The notes beneath the pieces are model-generated. The model had not been told where the DNA came from. It saw nothing but the letters and a program-made list of their open reading frames with translations, and ran no database searches. A stretch of DNA of 64,000 bases, taken from Lycorma delicatula (lineage: Eukaryota; Arthropoda; Insecta; Hemiptera; Fulgoridae). Both the position numbers and the translations under genes were made by a program. Below, piece by piece: positions 12,771-23,701 of this stretch. The DNA lies in NCBI RefSeq assembly GCF_047948215.1, contig NC_134455.1, positions 152,874,575 to 152,938,574 of the forward strand, in the 5' to 3' direction. The stretch's first letter is position 1; the number at the start of each line of letters is the position of its first letter.

Positions 12771-12845
12771 CTTTGCCCTGTCATAAGGACCCCTTGCCAC
12801 TAGCTCGTCACTTTCTCACAAAAATTGAATATTGTAAAATTTGAA
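12771..12845. repeat. 74-75 bp duplicated unit, copy 2
   Basis: Direct repeat of 12412-12485, starting just past the end of the Penelope right copy. Only about two substitutions and one indel separate the copies, so the duplication is more recent than the decay of the surrounding element. Confidence 0.8.
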
Positions 12846-13668
12846 CTATTTATAAAAATGTGTTTATTTTCAGAATAAATTACAACGGATAGAAAATTTA
12901 ATGTTTAATGCTTAAAAGTGTTTCCTAATCTCCCAAGGTTGGGAGATTTTTCTTTCCAAGTCTCCCAACCCAAAAGTAGGATTATTTACACATTTAATTT
13001 ATCTGAAACTGTGGTGATTTTTCAAGCCAAATTAAACCTCATTGAATATTTGTATTCGATTGCCTACCAAAATTGTTATCACACAGCCCTCTTTATCTTC
13101 CACATTATTCCAAATACTTTATACTCTTTCTCAATTTAGGTTTTGGGGGTGTAATTCCAATTAGGTCTTTACTGAGGTGTTTACATAGGTGTCTGCAGAA
13201 GTGTCTACATACTGTTTAGTGGTTGTAAACGTTTTGTGCTAAACTTCATATGACTGTTGGTGATGTAGAAGTTTTGTTTTAGTAATCCCTTTGATGTCCA
13301 AGTGCCATATTTTTGTTATATTTCTGGTGTTTGCCTTTAATTTATATAGTTTGGTATAGGTAATGCATATTTACTGGTCATTATCATGTTACTTGTGAAG
13401 TCCATAAATTGAAATCCAGTAATTACCTGATCGTTTTTTTTTATATTTAATGGATGCAACTGTTTTAATAATACATTTATTTATTGTTTATTTATATTTC
13501 AAAGATTTTAACAAATTCACAGGATATTGTTTTACTATAAATGTTATATTTAATGTATGTAATCTTGTTTTCATTATATTTCAATAACCTTTTAATAAAG
13601 TTCTTTATTTATAATTATTTTGCTTATAAATAGGTTGGTTCAAAAGTGTAAATAGTTAAGGATAAGTT

Positions 13669-13728
<60 letters not shown>

Positions 13729-14433
13729 AATTTTTATAATTTTGAATTGAAGGAAGTTTCTGAAAGAAAGATAGAAACCATAATATATAATTTGTTTATT
13801 TTTTTAATCATCTGTTTAATTCAGTTGTAACAATAACAAAAAATATTTAAAAAAATAAGTAATATAAAACCTAACACATTTACCAAATGAAATAAAGAAA
13901 TTAAAGTAAATTTCAATCTATTTTGATATCATTTTCATTAGTGAGAACTTCATTAAAATTTAGAGCTTCTAATCTATCAAACAATCAATAACCTAATTAA
14001 CTTGTTGCTCTACTGTTATAAATATTAATTAAGAGTTAAGTAATTTTCTGCACAACTAACAAAGTATAGAAAGTTTATATGCCAGTAGAAGTATATAATA
14101 GTTTGAATAACTATCACTGTGATAGTAATATGAAAGTAACGATCACTAATGAGATAGTAACTATCACTACTGTATGTAATATGAAAGGCTCATAAAGTAA
14201 GCTGAATTTTCTGCTTAATGACTACTAAAAAAGCAGATCAGTATCAGATACCAGCCAGTAATTTTTTACAAACCACTAAAAAATAACACTGCCCTGTATT
14301 TTTCATCACTTTCTACATATAATATCTTTGTTGAGATAACATTATCCAATCCACATAGTAGGCAACACAAATTATATTCACATCGAATCAGATGTAATGT
14401 TTGCTATTTTCAGAGGCTTCTGTAATCATGAAA
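12846..14433. other. AT-rich intron DNA with a (GT)n microsatellite
   Basis: No gene or element is recognised. A (GT)n tract of about 24 units runs from 13671 to 13719. A perfect 15-base palindrome CTATCACTGTGATAG lies at 14111-14125, followed by degenerate copies of its half site (ATAGTAACTATCACTACTG), about 300 bases past the stop codon of the GTPase gene. No AATAAA on the minus strand was noted directly after that stop. Confidence 0.6.
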
Positions 14434-17041
14434 CTAGCATGCTAAGATTTTATTTTGAATATTTTCTTTGAATTTTTCAAATGTCGCATCAAAAAATATA
14501 GATCGATAACTATTGTAGAAAGAGTAATATTCTTTTAAAAATTGGCATGTTATTGTTACCTTTGAGGGTTTAATTACTTGACTGCCATGATATTTTAATA
14601 AATTATTATTCATCCTTTTTACAGTTCCACTTCGATTTCTTGGAAGACAGTTGCCAAATAATTGTTTTCCAACAGAAGATACAGGAATAATTAGTAGATA
14701 TTCACTTATTTCAGTTAAAGAAATTTCACATCCTCCCTGACCACCACGTCCAGGAATACCATCTTTTCCATTACTTCCAGCTATCCCATCTTTTACTTTT
14801 ATTGACACTCCATCATTATTAGCACCTAAATTATACAGTTTGACAGTTCCATTTTTACCACCTTTACCCCCTTCACCACCAGCTCCGCTGTCACCACCGG
14901 GGTCACCGAAAGTACCTTGAAGCACAGTTTTTTTTACAAACCTATTATAGATTAAAAGAATGGTTTTGCTAGTGCCGCTGAGCGTTTCTGAGTATTTTAC
15001 GCCATTCCTTCCATCGCTCCCTTGTAAACCATCACCTCCATCTCCGCCGGTTTGACCGTCTCCACCGTTAGCACTTATAATCAAATTGCGCCCATTTTCA
15101 AATGTCATACCTATACCTATAAAAATCCCTGCATTTTCACCATCAGCACCGTCTTTACCTATTTCTCCCGTGACGGCTTTCGGTGGTAGTACTTTATTAC
15201 CTGGACGACCGTCAACGCTTATTCTTCTACTACCGATAACGTTCCACATAGGCGCTATAATCAATATTTCTTTTCCTTTCAGATAATCTTGGTCGAGATC
15301 TTTATCTATGAATACAGTGTGCAATGCTATTATCACTAATCTGTTAGTTTCAACGTCGTTTTTAAAATGTCGATCTTCAATTTCAGATAACCGCACTATG
15401 TATCCTGAGAAGTGTAACGTATCATTAATATAATAACTTTTAGTCTCTGTTTTAATTGCTAAATCCGTAGCCGACGATAGAATTTTCATCGTGAGCTCGT
15501 TTAATTTCACATCGCCGTATTTTTTACTTAAATTAAGAAAAGTCAATAAATTAGGTAACGTGTGTTCATTTATGGTATTTCCTTCATAGGTATCGGCCCA
15601 AGGAGTGATTACCGGAAGATAAAACATTTTTTTATAATTTTGAATTTCGTAACTCGTTAAAGCACGAAAAGCATCTTCAATTAAATAATTATTTACAGTT
15701 TCATTATGTATAAAATCGGATAACATATGAAATGAACCGGACCATCCACTTAGTTTATATTCGGGTGATTTTAGAAAATTATCTAAATTATCTAAGAAAT
15801 TGATTAAAATACCTGCTTTATTTAAATTATTTTTGCACTTATCGCTAATGTTTTTGAAGTCCATAAAACTTTTTATAACGTTAAAGTACTGTTTTGCGTT
15901 TGCAGCAGAGTGGGTTTCATTTATTAAACGATAAGTATTATCTTTTAATCTTTTTATTTCGTCTATTCTTTCGTCCATTAGTTTTATTTCATTTAACTTA
16001 TTTTCGTAAACGGTTACAATATACTTTGAAAGTAGATCTGATAACGATATGATATATTCTTTTCCTAGTGAAAATAATTCATTTAGGTAATTTTTTGCTT
16101 GATCTGATACCGAATAACCGAAATCGTTTTCGTTTATTAAAGAAAAATTGATATCCGATAGTAATGCTTTCCTCAGGGTCGACCTTTCCGTCATCAAATC
16201 ACTTATATTTATCAACGGTCCTTCCTGGGTGGGTTTTCTAAATAATAATATTCTTGTTTTTGGGCGCCCTAATATAGTACTTATTATATCGATCGCATCT
16301 TTGTGATCTTTTTTACCTTCCAAAGAAGGAGAGTGTTTTTCCATACTCGACTTAACTTCTTTTAAAAAATCGCATATTTGATCTACCGAAAATTCCTCGC
16401 ACACTTTCACCGTGGCATTATCTTTAACGACATAAGAATTTCCTTTTGTTGCTACTAAGTAAAAACTTTTCTTATAGTAATCAAAATGTTTCACAAAACT
16501 CGTGGTATGTTTTAAAAGATCGGTGAAGTCGTCTCTGTATGACCCTTTCATTAATGATGTTTCTGGTATTACTAAAGCAATTTTTATTTTTTCAGTTTGA
16601 TTTAAAATTTTTTTCATCGAAGATGCGGCTATCAGTTCGTGCATAGTACTTCGAGTGTCTCTGAAGCCAGGACTATCGCAAATCATATTTCTTGTATCCG
16701 AATCTATTATCAATTCGGGAAATAATGTTTTTGATTCTATTATTTCATTACCGATTTTATCGTTACCTGCGATAATAAAATTTCCAGAATTCGATGGTGT
16801 TTCAACGGAGGTTAGTTTTTCTACATCTGTTAAAAACTGGGCTAGAGTACTTTTCCCGGCTCCAGGATTGCCTAGTAATATAACCATATTCACAGATTTC
16901 TTTTCTTGTGCTTTAGAGAATGTATTTAATTGATCATTCAATGTATAAAAAATATCGCTATAATATTCAATTAATTCAAATTTTCTTATAAATTCCGGTC
17001 CGATTACTTTACATTCTTCGATTAATTCATTAGGTTCTTCT
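14434..17041 (-). CDS. P-loop GTPase with helical middle and glycine-rich collagen-like C-terminus (5' exon missing)
   Basis: This is one uninterrupted frame. Counting from the TTG at 16941, residues 24-32 are the Walker A/G1 loop GNPGAGKST, 89-92 the G3 motif DSPG, and 165-168 TKGN, a G4-like motif in which the usual final Asp is Asn. These resemble TRAFAC GTPases such as AIG1/septin-type proteins. Residues about 250-500 are lysine- and leucine-rich and predicted helical. Residues about 578-737 are rich in GxxGxDG triplets (for example GGDGQTGGDGGDGLQGSDG) separated by short beta-like strands, followed by a 100-residue tail. There is no signal peptide or membrane segment in the visible part. 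TTG at 16941 is not a credible start: the frame continues upstream for 33 more codons (EEPNELIEECKVIGPEFI and on) to a clear acceptor, TTTATTGTTGCAG, ending at 17042. At least one 5' exon is therefore missing. The first in-frame ATG (16885-16887) directly precedes the P-loop. The family is unrecognised. GTP binding is a motif-based inference and the cellular role is unknown. Confidence 0.85.
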
Positions 17042-17850
17042 CTGCAACAATAAACAAGGATCGTTACATTATTTTTTTGTCGGAAACATACTAAAGTGAC
17101 TGAAATATAGTGCTTTAGCTAAAACAAAAATTAAACAATTTAAGTAATTATCGACAATAACCTTGTACTGGATAGTAAAGTATAATCTAAAAAAGTAAAA
17201 TATTCCAAGACTATATATAAAAAGAATTACAAACAATAATATAGTTTCGTGGCTTGGCGAGTACTTCGTAGGTAGTGGCAATAGAATTTAGAATTTGTAA
17301 CATAATATAAATATCCAATACGGTTTTCCAAAATCATTATACATTTATAAATACATATACATGTATAATTGATATTTAGAATAAGCATATTGTTGTAAGA
17401 TTATAATACGTTATTGTTTACAATATTATAAAAAACTTTCCCGCCTAGAACTATAGCTGAGCTATAGCTTTAGAAGTGAAGGTATTATAATTGGTCAAAT
17501 TTGAGCTAATGCGGATTTCACCGGATCTTGACGTTTTGACAACTAAGGAACTGAAAAATTACAAAAACCGGATGGAAATGCTCGCATGTATGTGTTTGTT
17601 CAGTGTTTCACACCTTATTTCTTCAGAACTATTCTACCGATTTTGGCTAAACTTTTGTCAGACTTCTATAGATGGGGGATGCCATTAAATTTTCACCCTC
17701 AGCATCTCGAGATTTCGTCTAATTAAGGTTTTATTTTTCTTAAGCACATTTTTTAACAGTTAAAAAATAATATTTCCGAAAAACATTTTTCAAAATCGCA
17801 CCCCTACCCCAATAAATGCTCTAAATAAACTAATTGCTGAGTGGGTATAG
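17042..17850 (-). other. Upstream region of the GTPase gene, probable 5' intron and promoter
   Basis: The minus-strand acceptor at 17042-17054 shows that an exon lies upstream. One possible tiny exon runs from about 17199 down to 17150 (acceptor TATATATAG, donor CAAG/GTTATTG). Its phase fits and it would read LEYFTFLDYTLLSSTR into the known frame, but it has no ATG, so a further exon would be needed. This is speculative. The rest is AT-rich. A CTATAGCTGAGCTATAG palindrome lies at 17452-17468. The remaining open frames here look like chance. Confidence 0.35.
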
Positions 17851-17916
17851 TGGGTCAGTAGTACTCCCTCTCACCACAAGGAGCGCTAGCGTAGCACTGA
17901 CGAACAGCTGCTGTAG

Positions 17917-18075
17917 TAGTCTTTTTTCTGTTTTAGCCTCCTAAACCACCTAAGATATTACTTTAGAGGATGATAAATATCAATGTAAATGAAGTGTAGT
18001 CTTGTACAGTCTCAGGTCGATTTGCGATGAGTTCACCACTGGACCAATACAGTGGGTTTGCTATGTTGAAACGTC
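17917..18075 (-). repeat. Truncated copy of the tRNA-derived SINE at 22265
   Basis: On the plus strand it shares CTTTTTTCTGTTTAGCCTCC-like sequence, then the TTAGAGGATGA block, AAATGAAGT and the GTCTCAGGTCGA block with 22275-22380. It then jumps to the terminal GGACCAA..CAGTGGGTTT end. The central part, including box B, is deleted. Confidence 0.65.
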
Positions 18076-18879
18076 TCAGGTGAACGGTAGAATTAAATTA
18101 TTTATTTAATGTGTAAAAAAGTATTTCAAGTGACAGCTAGTGCTGTCACCCGCGCAAATGAAATACGATATGCGGGCGTGCTTTAGTTAGAATCATTTAA
18201 TTAAATAAACAAAAATTATATTTAAATAAAATGATAAATATTTTAAATTAAGTTGTGAGTGTATGTGTGTATAAGCTGCGCATCAGATTAAACCGCGTCG
18301 GAAAAGTTCTACAACTGTGTCGTCAGCTTTTTTTGTTTGTTCTAACATAACAGTAACTTAACGTTTCAGTATTTGTTATTTTCTAAATTAGTTTTGGAAA
18401 TTTCCAGATTGTTAACTTCTTGCCCACGGTAATAATAATTTTTTTTTAATTGGGTTCCCTCCACCACCCCTTCTGAGATCCCTTACCACCGTAGACGGAC
18501 AGAAATAAAATGGCAGGCAGCTTGAAAAATCACTATAGGATATAAGAAAAGATGATGCAACATAACAGTTAAAAGCTGTGGTGTGCTGTGTTTGAAGCAA
18601 GTAATACTTAAGAATAGAAAAGAGAAAATAGAAATAGTCATATATAAAGGTGTCCCATAATGATGGGACACAATTTATTTGTAATTTGGAGGGACATGAG
18701 TAATCATGTATGTTAATCTTCTTGAATGCCAATGCATGTGGGTTTTTATCATTATTTGTTGAAAGTGTTTAGTCCTTGATGATGATGATGATTTCCAAAG
18801 GAAATTGCGTATGTTTTAGAGCCGTACTTTGTTTCTCAAGACTCGATATTCGCAGCACAAAGGTAATTTAGACAACAAC

Positions 18880-19740
18880 GTGTTGCAAACGCCATACAAC
18901 AAAGTCCAAACAAGTCTACCCGTCGATTGTATCAGGAAGTGAATTTTCCCCGTAGTAGCGTCCATAGGATTATAAGACAAGACCTGCACTTGTATCCGTA
19001 TAAGATACAGGTAGCACAGCAGTTGTTCTCGCCAGATAGGCTAGTCGAAAAAAGTTCTGCGATACGCTCTTGTAAGTGCAACGAGGACGAAACATTTCTA
19101 GAGAACCTAATCTTGTCAGATGAGGCCAATTTCCAATTATCTTTAAGAAACTGTACGTTTTGACTCCACTTTAAGAAAAACTGTACGTTTTTTGGGTCAA
19201 GAAAACCCTCGCAATGTGCACGAAAAACCTTTGCTAGTGTCAAAGTTACCGTTTGATGTGCCGTGACTCTTGCATGTGTCATCGGTCCGTACTTTTTCGA
19301 GGTCAGACATGGTTCTACCGTTACCGTTAATAGAAGCGCTATAAACACATGCTCAATACCGTTTCTCATTCCTGAATCAGAATATCGTGGTCTTTCAGAA
19401 ATGTGGATGCAAAAGAACGGCGCTAGCTGTCACACAGCGCAACAGCTTACGGCAACTGAATGCCAACACTTCCCTGGGCACCTCATTTCACGATTTGGTG
19501 ACATCAATTGGCTAGCTAGATCACCAGATCTATCACCAGCAGACTGCTTCCTTTGGGATTACCTGAAGAAGAGACAATACACCAACAAACCGTGAAACAA
19601 TTGATGCACTGAAGGAAGAAATCAGAAGGGAAATTGCAGCCATTCCAGTTGACACACTCCACCGCACCATTCTACAGCTTAAAGACAGAGCCCAAAAATG
19701 TTCCCGTAGTAATGGAGGCCACCTGAAGGACGTGATTTAA
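18880..19740 (+). pseudogene. Tc1/mariner-superfamily transposase relic
   Basis: Broken frames on the plus strand follow the order of an insect IS630-Tc1-mariner transposase. A helix-turn-helix end reads SSVHRIIRQDLHLYPYKIQV (18951-19010). The first catalytic region is LILSDEANFQL (19108-19140), followed by IGPYFFEV (about 19280). The second catalytic region is KNGASCHTA (19410-19440), where the usual QDGA Asp is Asn. Then come LISRFGDINWLARSPDLSPA and the third acidic motif in SPDLSPADCFLWDYLKK. At least two frame breaks and the Asp-to-Asn change make it inactive. A tail reading CSRSNGGHLKDV-like residues lies at 19700-19738. Clear terminal inverted repeats were not found. Confidence 0.8.
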
Positions 19741-20720
19741 TGAAGTGTGCAAAACTCCTGTATGTCACGTATGTATTCACCATAGTTTGCAATAAAAATT
19801 ATTATTTTAACTCCTAGATATTTGTATTTAAAATGTATTTAAAACACTTGTGTAGATGTTTTTTTCTAATTATTCATTAGTTAACGATACCATGCAGCAG
19901 CTTAATAAACCCTTTTTCCTCACATCTAATTCCGAAATCTAAGTCTGAAATGAATCCGCTAGCGACTTAGTTGTGTGTTCATTAGGATATAGTTCGTTGT
20001 TAATACATAGATAAAAGATTTGATGAGATCTACAGTTATTAGCTATTCTTAGAGAGATAGAAGCATTTCCAGGAAGTAAACGATAGAAATAATGCAACTC
20101 GAATACTGTCCTTGATTTCAAAGATGGTAATTTAAACTGTTTTTGAAGAGAACATTGTGAGTGTTATAACTACAGTGCAATCATTTATATTAAATAATGC
20201 ATTTTTCATGCGCTAAAAATTTCCATTCTCATGGGGCAAAATGATCAAAACAGTGTATGCTCGTCATCTTCCCCACTAAAAGGAAAATATATAATGGGTG
20301 GAGCTCTTCTCATTCAAAACCTTCTAGCCTCCAAAACCTCAATAAAGATACCTAATCTATTCAGGAAAGCGGGTAAGACCTAGTTGAAAACAAGAAGACG
20401 AATAACAAAATATTTTAAAAAATGTTATATCCTGGACTAACTTATCAGAGTACCTAAGATGGGTAAAGAAATAATTAAAAATGTTCCATAATATCATATT
20501 TTCATCCTCTATAATAATAAACAGAGTCGCTTCTCGGCCTCTAGCCCCAGACACTTAACTTTTTTTTTTTCTAATTGTCTGATTCGTTAGGCGTTGCTAG
20601 AGATAATAATACTATCATTTTAGACCAGATAAATCTTTAGCAAGGTTATTCGCCACAATTTTCTGCTATACTTATCTTCTTCTCTGTATTAGGCAATTCT
20701 GGTCAATAGGTCGTTTACTT
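19741..20720. other. Non-coding DNA with a shared repeat scrap
   Basis: No gene is seen. At 20524-20552 the minus strand reads GGGGCTAGAGGCCGAGAAG. A very similar block lies on the plus strand at 27610-27630, so both are probably ends of one unnamed repeat family. Confidence 0.4.
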
Positions 20721-20729
20721 CCCAAGGTC

Positions 20730-22264
20730 AGTATGTCCTACCTCTTCGTTGAGTCGAGCTTTGGTCTTGTCTGCTGGCTCAGCCGGTCTGGGGCTAGGCA
20801 ACTGACTGTGGTTTTGCCAGCGGAACTGGCAAACTGGATTTTTTTTCACAGAATAGCTAAAAAGAGCAATTGTTTATGGTTTGACCTGGATCAGCCATCT
20901 CTTATAAATATCTCCATCCATACTTTGTTGGTCCAGCTATTACTATCTGCCCTCTTACTTAGGTAGGTTGTGAGGTCAAAGCTAATAAGATCTGATGCAG
21001 GTCAAGGAAGCGATCGCTTTTTCTCTCATATGTGGCCGCCGGGGTGTGCCTTGTTGAGGATTTACGATTTAAGGAGCACTTGAAATACATCGCAGGGAAG
21101 GCTTCTTTGGTATTCGACGTGTGTCAATTCTGCTTGGGGTCTTAATTTTAAAACCATGAGTATCCTTTACAAGGGCGTATGCGAGGCGATTATGTTGCAT
21201 GCTGTAACGGTGTGGGCGGGAAGGCGAAAATTTAAGAGTTATCGGGATATTTTGTTGAAACTCAACGCGTTTTGCTATTGAAAGTGACTAGGGTCATCGA
21301 ACGATCTCTCGAGAGGCAGTCTTGGTGATTGCAGGTGTAAAACCATGTAAAACCAAACCAGTAGACTTATCTTACGTCAGAGAGGAAGCAGCGTTATGTT
21401 GCTAAGAACTCTGGTGAGTTGACTTCGGAGAGAATGAGGGAGATCGAACAACATGGCTTTGATTTGGGGCAGGCCAAATGGAATGAGACAGTAAATAGGC
21501 GTTATACACATGGTCTCTTCCCCGATATTAGAAGTTTACGGGATGCCACTTTATGTCCGAATAAATTTGTGACGCAGTTTCTGTCTGGGCATGGTGCTTT
21601 TAGGGGTAGGCTGGCTCAGTTCGGTCTGGTGGATTTGGGATTATGTTCTCAGTATCAGGTGTTGGATGACGTCTTTCACGTATTGTGTCAGTGTATCAAG
21701 TATGATTTGAAAGGTACAGAGGTTATTTTCAGGCTTGGTGTTATCGGGTCGACGTTTGATTTACGAGAAAAGTAGAAAAACAGGCCCAGTGGTGTATAAT
21801 AGAGGAGTTTATAAAGTTTTTTGTTTTGGAGAAAATTGCTGAGGGCGTCTGAGTCCCGTTTGAGCTTTTCCTCCTTTTACGATTTTTTAGTTTAACCGTT
21901 TTAGATTTGTTTTCGTTGTTAGTAATTTTTCCCTTAGTTGTTTATTGTTGTTGCGACACGTGCACGTTTAGTTTTCGTTTTTGGGGTTTGTGTGGTGTTG
22001 CGTGGGGTTTTTGTTTCGTTTTTATTATTTTGGGCTTTTGGGCTCATGATTTCTATCTCGGTCAACTTCGATTTTAGGGTTTTGTTCGTTTGTCTTGTGT
22101 CTAAGGTAAGCTATCAGTTTAAGACACCGATGAAAATGTTATTGCGGCATTTGCATCGGTGGCATCCTGACAGAGCCCGCGCTAATGACTGAGAAATGTC
22201 AATTAGTTTGAGGGTCTGAAGATGACCTCCAGTAAAGCCCATCTCAGAGCTAGATACGGAGGAG
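20730..22264 (+). mobile_element. R1-clade LINE, 3' part of ORF2 (copy 1)
   Basis: Frame-broken remains of the C-terminal part of an R1-type ORF2. Near 21060-21110 the frame reads EDLRFKEHLKYIAGKASLVF, the post-palm region. Near 21160-21200 comes LYKGVCEAI-like sequence. From 21419 to 21775 there is an intact stretch with NRRYTHGLFPD, FVTQFLSGHGAFRGRLAQFG and a cysteine/histidine tail (C..YQVLDDVFHVLCQC), the usual R1 C-terminus. The 3' UTR holds the TTTGCATCGGTGGCATCCTG block (22149-22168) also found at 23512 and 56143. A SINE interrupts the UTR at 22265. Confidence 0.8.
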
Positions 22265-22560
22265 TAGCCTCTCTCTTTTTTCTGTTTAGCCTCTGGAACC
22301 ACTGTAAGTTATTACATCAGAGGATGAATGAGGATGACGTGTATGGATTTAAATGAAGTCTTTTACGGTCTCAGATCGACCCGTTCCTGTGATGTGTGGT
22401 TAACTGAAAAACCCAGCCACCAAAAAAACCAGCATCCACGATCTAGTATTCAAATCCGTATAAAAGTAACTGCCTTTGCTAGGATTTGAACTTTAGAACT
22501 CTCGACTTCGAAATCAGCTGATTTGCGATGACGACTAGACCAACCCCGGTGGGTTACGGA
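22265..22560 (-). repeat. tRNA-derived SINE
   Basis: Read on the minus strand it begins TAACCCACCGGGGTTGGTCT, with a box A-like TTGGTCTAGTCGTC and a box B-like AGTTCAAATCC (about 22485-22495). That spacing is typical of a pol III promoter from a tRNA. The body ends on the plus-strand side at 22265-22280 with TCTCTCTTTTTTCTG. It lies in the 3' UTR of an R1-type LINE. A truncated relative is at 17917-18075. Confidence 0.75.
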
Positions 22561-23700
22561 AGGGATGACCAGACGACCGGAATTGTCAGATGGCGGGATC
22601 TTCCTCTTCAAGGTCAGGATGATGAATTTTTATCGATAACCGGCCATCCAATTGGTTATGTTTCGTTGCAACGGTATTTGGATGTACTCCTTGATGAGAA
22701 TTTCAGATTCAGGGAGCACTTTCGATTCAGGGAGTGTCGTTAAAAAGGCGTGCGACGCCCTCTTCGGCATCCTGATTGAAGTCTAATTTTAAAACAATGA
22801 AAATTTTATGTAAAGGTGTATGCGAGGCAATTATGCTTTACGCAGCACCTGCTTGGGTGAAACAGAATTAGGTATAAAAGCTACCGCGATACTCTGTTGC
22901 GGTCTCAGCACCTCCTGTTATTGTGAGGGGAGACGATAGGACTATTTCACGTGCGGCAGTTCTAGTTATCGCGGGTGTTAAACCAATTGACGTCCTTGAG
23001 ATGATGCATATCATGTGCTGTATGTCTGCTGAAAATATGATTAGGCATCGACAGGTGGTCTGGGAACTTGAGGGTTTTAGTCTGGATCTGCAGGCTAACG
23101 GAAAAGTTAGAGATGAGTGGAGCATTGTTGAAAGCCCCTGAAAGGGCTAAAAAGTTTTTTAACCTTCGAAAGGACTGCAGAGGATGTTTAGTGTAGAATA
23201 GTAGCCTGGGTGTTTAGGGACCCGTTTGGATGCTTTACCGCCACAGTAGGCGTATTCGGCATTTGTGCCCGGTTGTTGTTTATTATGTTTGTGGATTGAT
23301 TTATCGGTAATTTTGAATGCTTTGGTGTAGTAGATCAAAATCGCGATCAAAAATTGTTCGCAATTTTTGAGAGTACGATGTTAATATTTTTATATAGTTA
23401 TATTTCTAAATCTTTATTGGTATCAATTTTTTGTTTCAATTTAGGTGAGTTTGAAAAATATCTTTTGTTTGTTGATGGGTTTCAACCGATGGAAATGTCT
23501 TTCGAGATATTTGCATCGGTGCCATCCTGACAGAGGATGTAGTGATGACTGAAATATGTAATCAGGTATTGAGGTCTAGATGACCTCTGGTAAAGCCCAT
23601 TAAGGCTAGGAATGGAGGGGTGGTGTAGCGACTGAGATCGTTACAAGGTGGTATGTTCTCCTATGGGGGTCAGGATGATGAATCTGATAAATATATGCTA
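22561..23700 (+). mobile_element. R1-clade LINE, 3' part (copy 2, adjoining copy 1)
   Basis: The first 65 bases look like the 3' end of copy 1 beyond the SINE, ending TCAGGATGATGAAT. Copy 2 then reads RYLDVLLDENFRFREHF (22671-22721), the strand after the RT palm, and AVLVIAGVKPIDVLEMMH (22957-23010), typical of the R1 C-terminal domain. The frames are broken. Its 3' UTR repeats the TTTGCATCGGTGCCATCCTG block (23511-23530), and the end again matches TCAGGATGATGAAT (23671-23684). Confidence 0.75.
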
Positions 23701-23701
23701 A

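Noticed and set aside
12412..12845. CRISPR-like array or hammerhead ribozyme near the Penelope copies
   Set aside because: Only two full units exist and they are not regularly spaced. The ribozyme core CTGATGA...GAAA was looked for and not found.
15086..15286. Open frame on the plus strand opposite the glycine-rich region
   Set aside because: Shadow of the GTPase gene: Gly codons GGN read as Pro and Ala on the other strand.
18412..18732. 106-codon minus-strand frame
   Set aside because: Atypical composition, no motif, and it lies in repeat flank.
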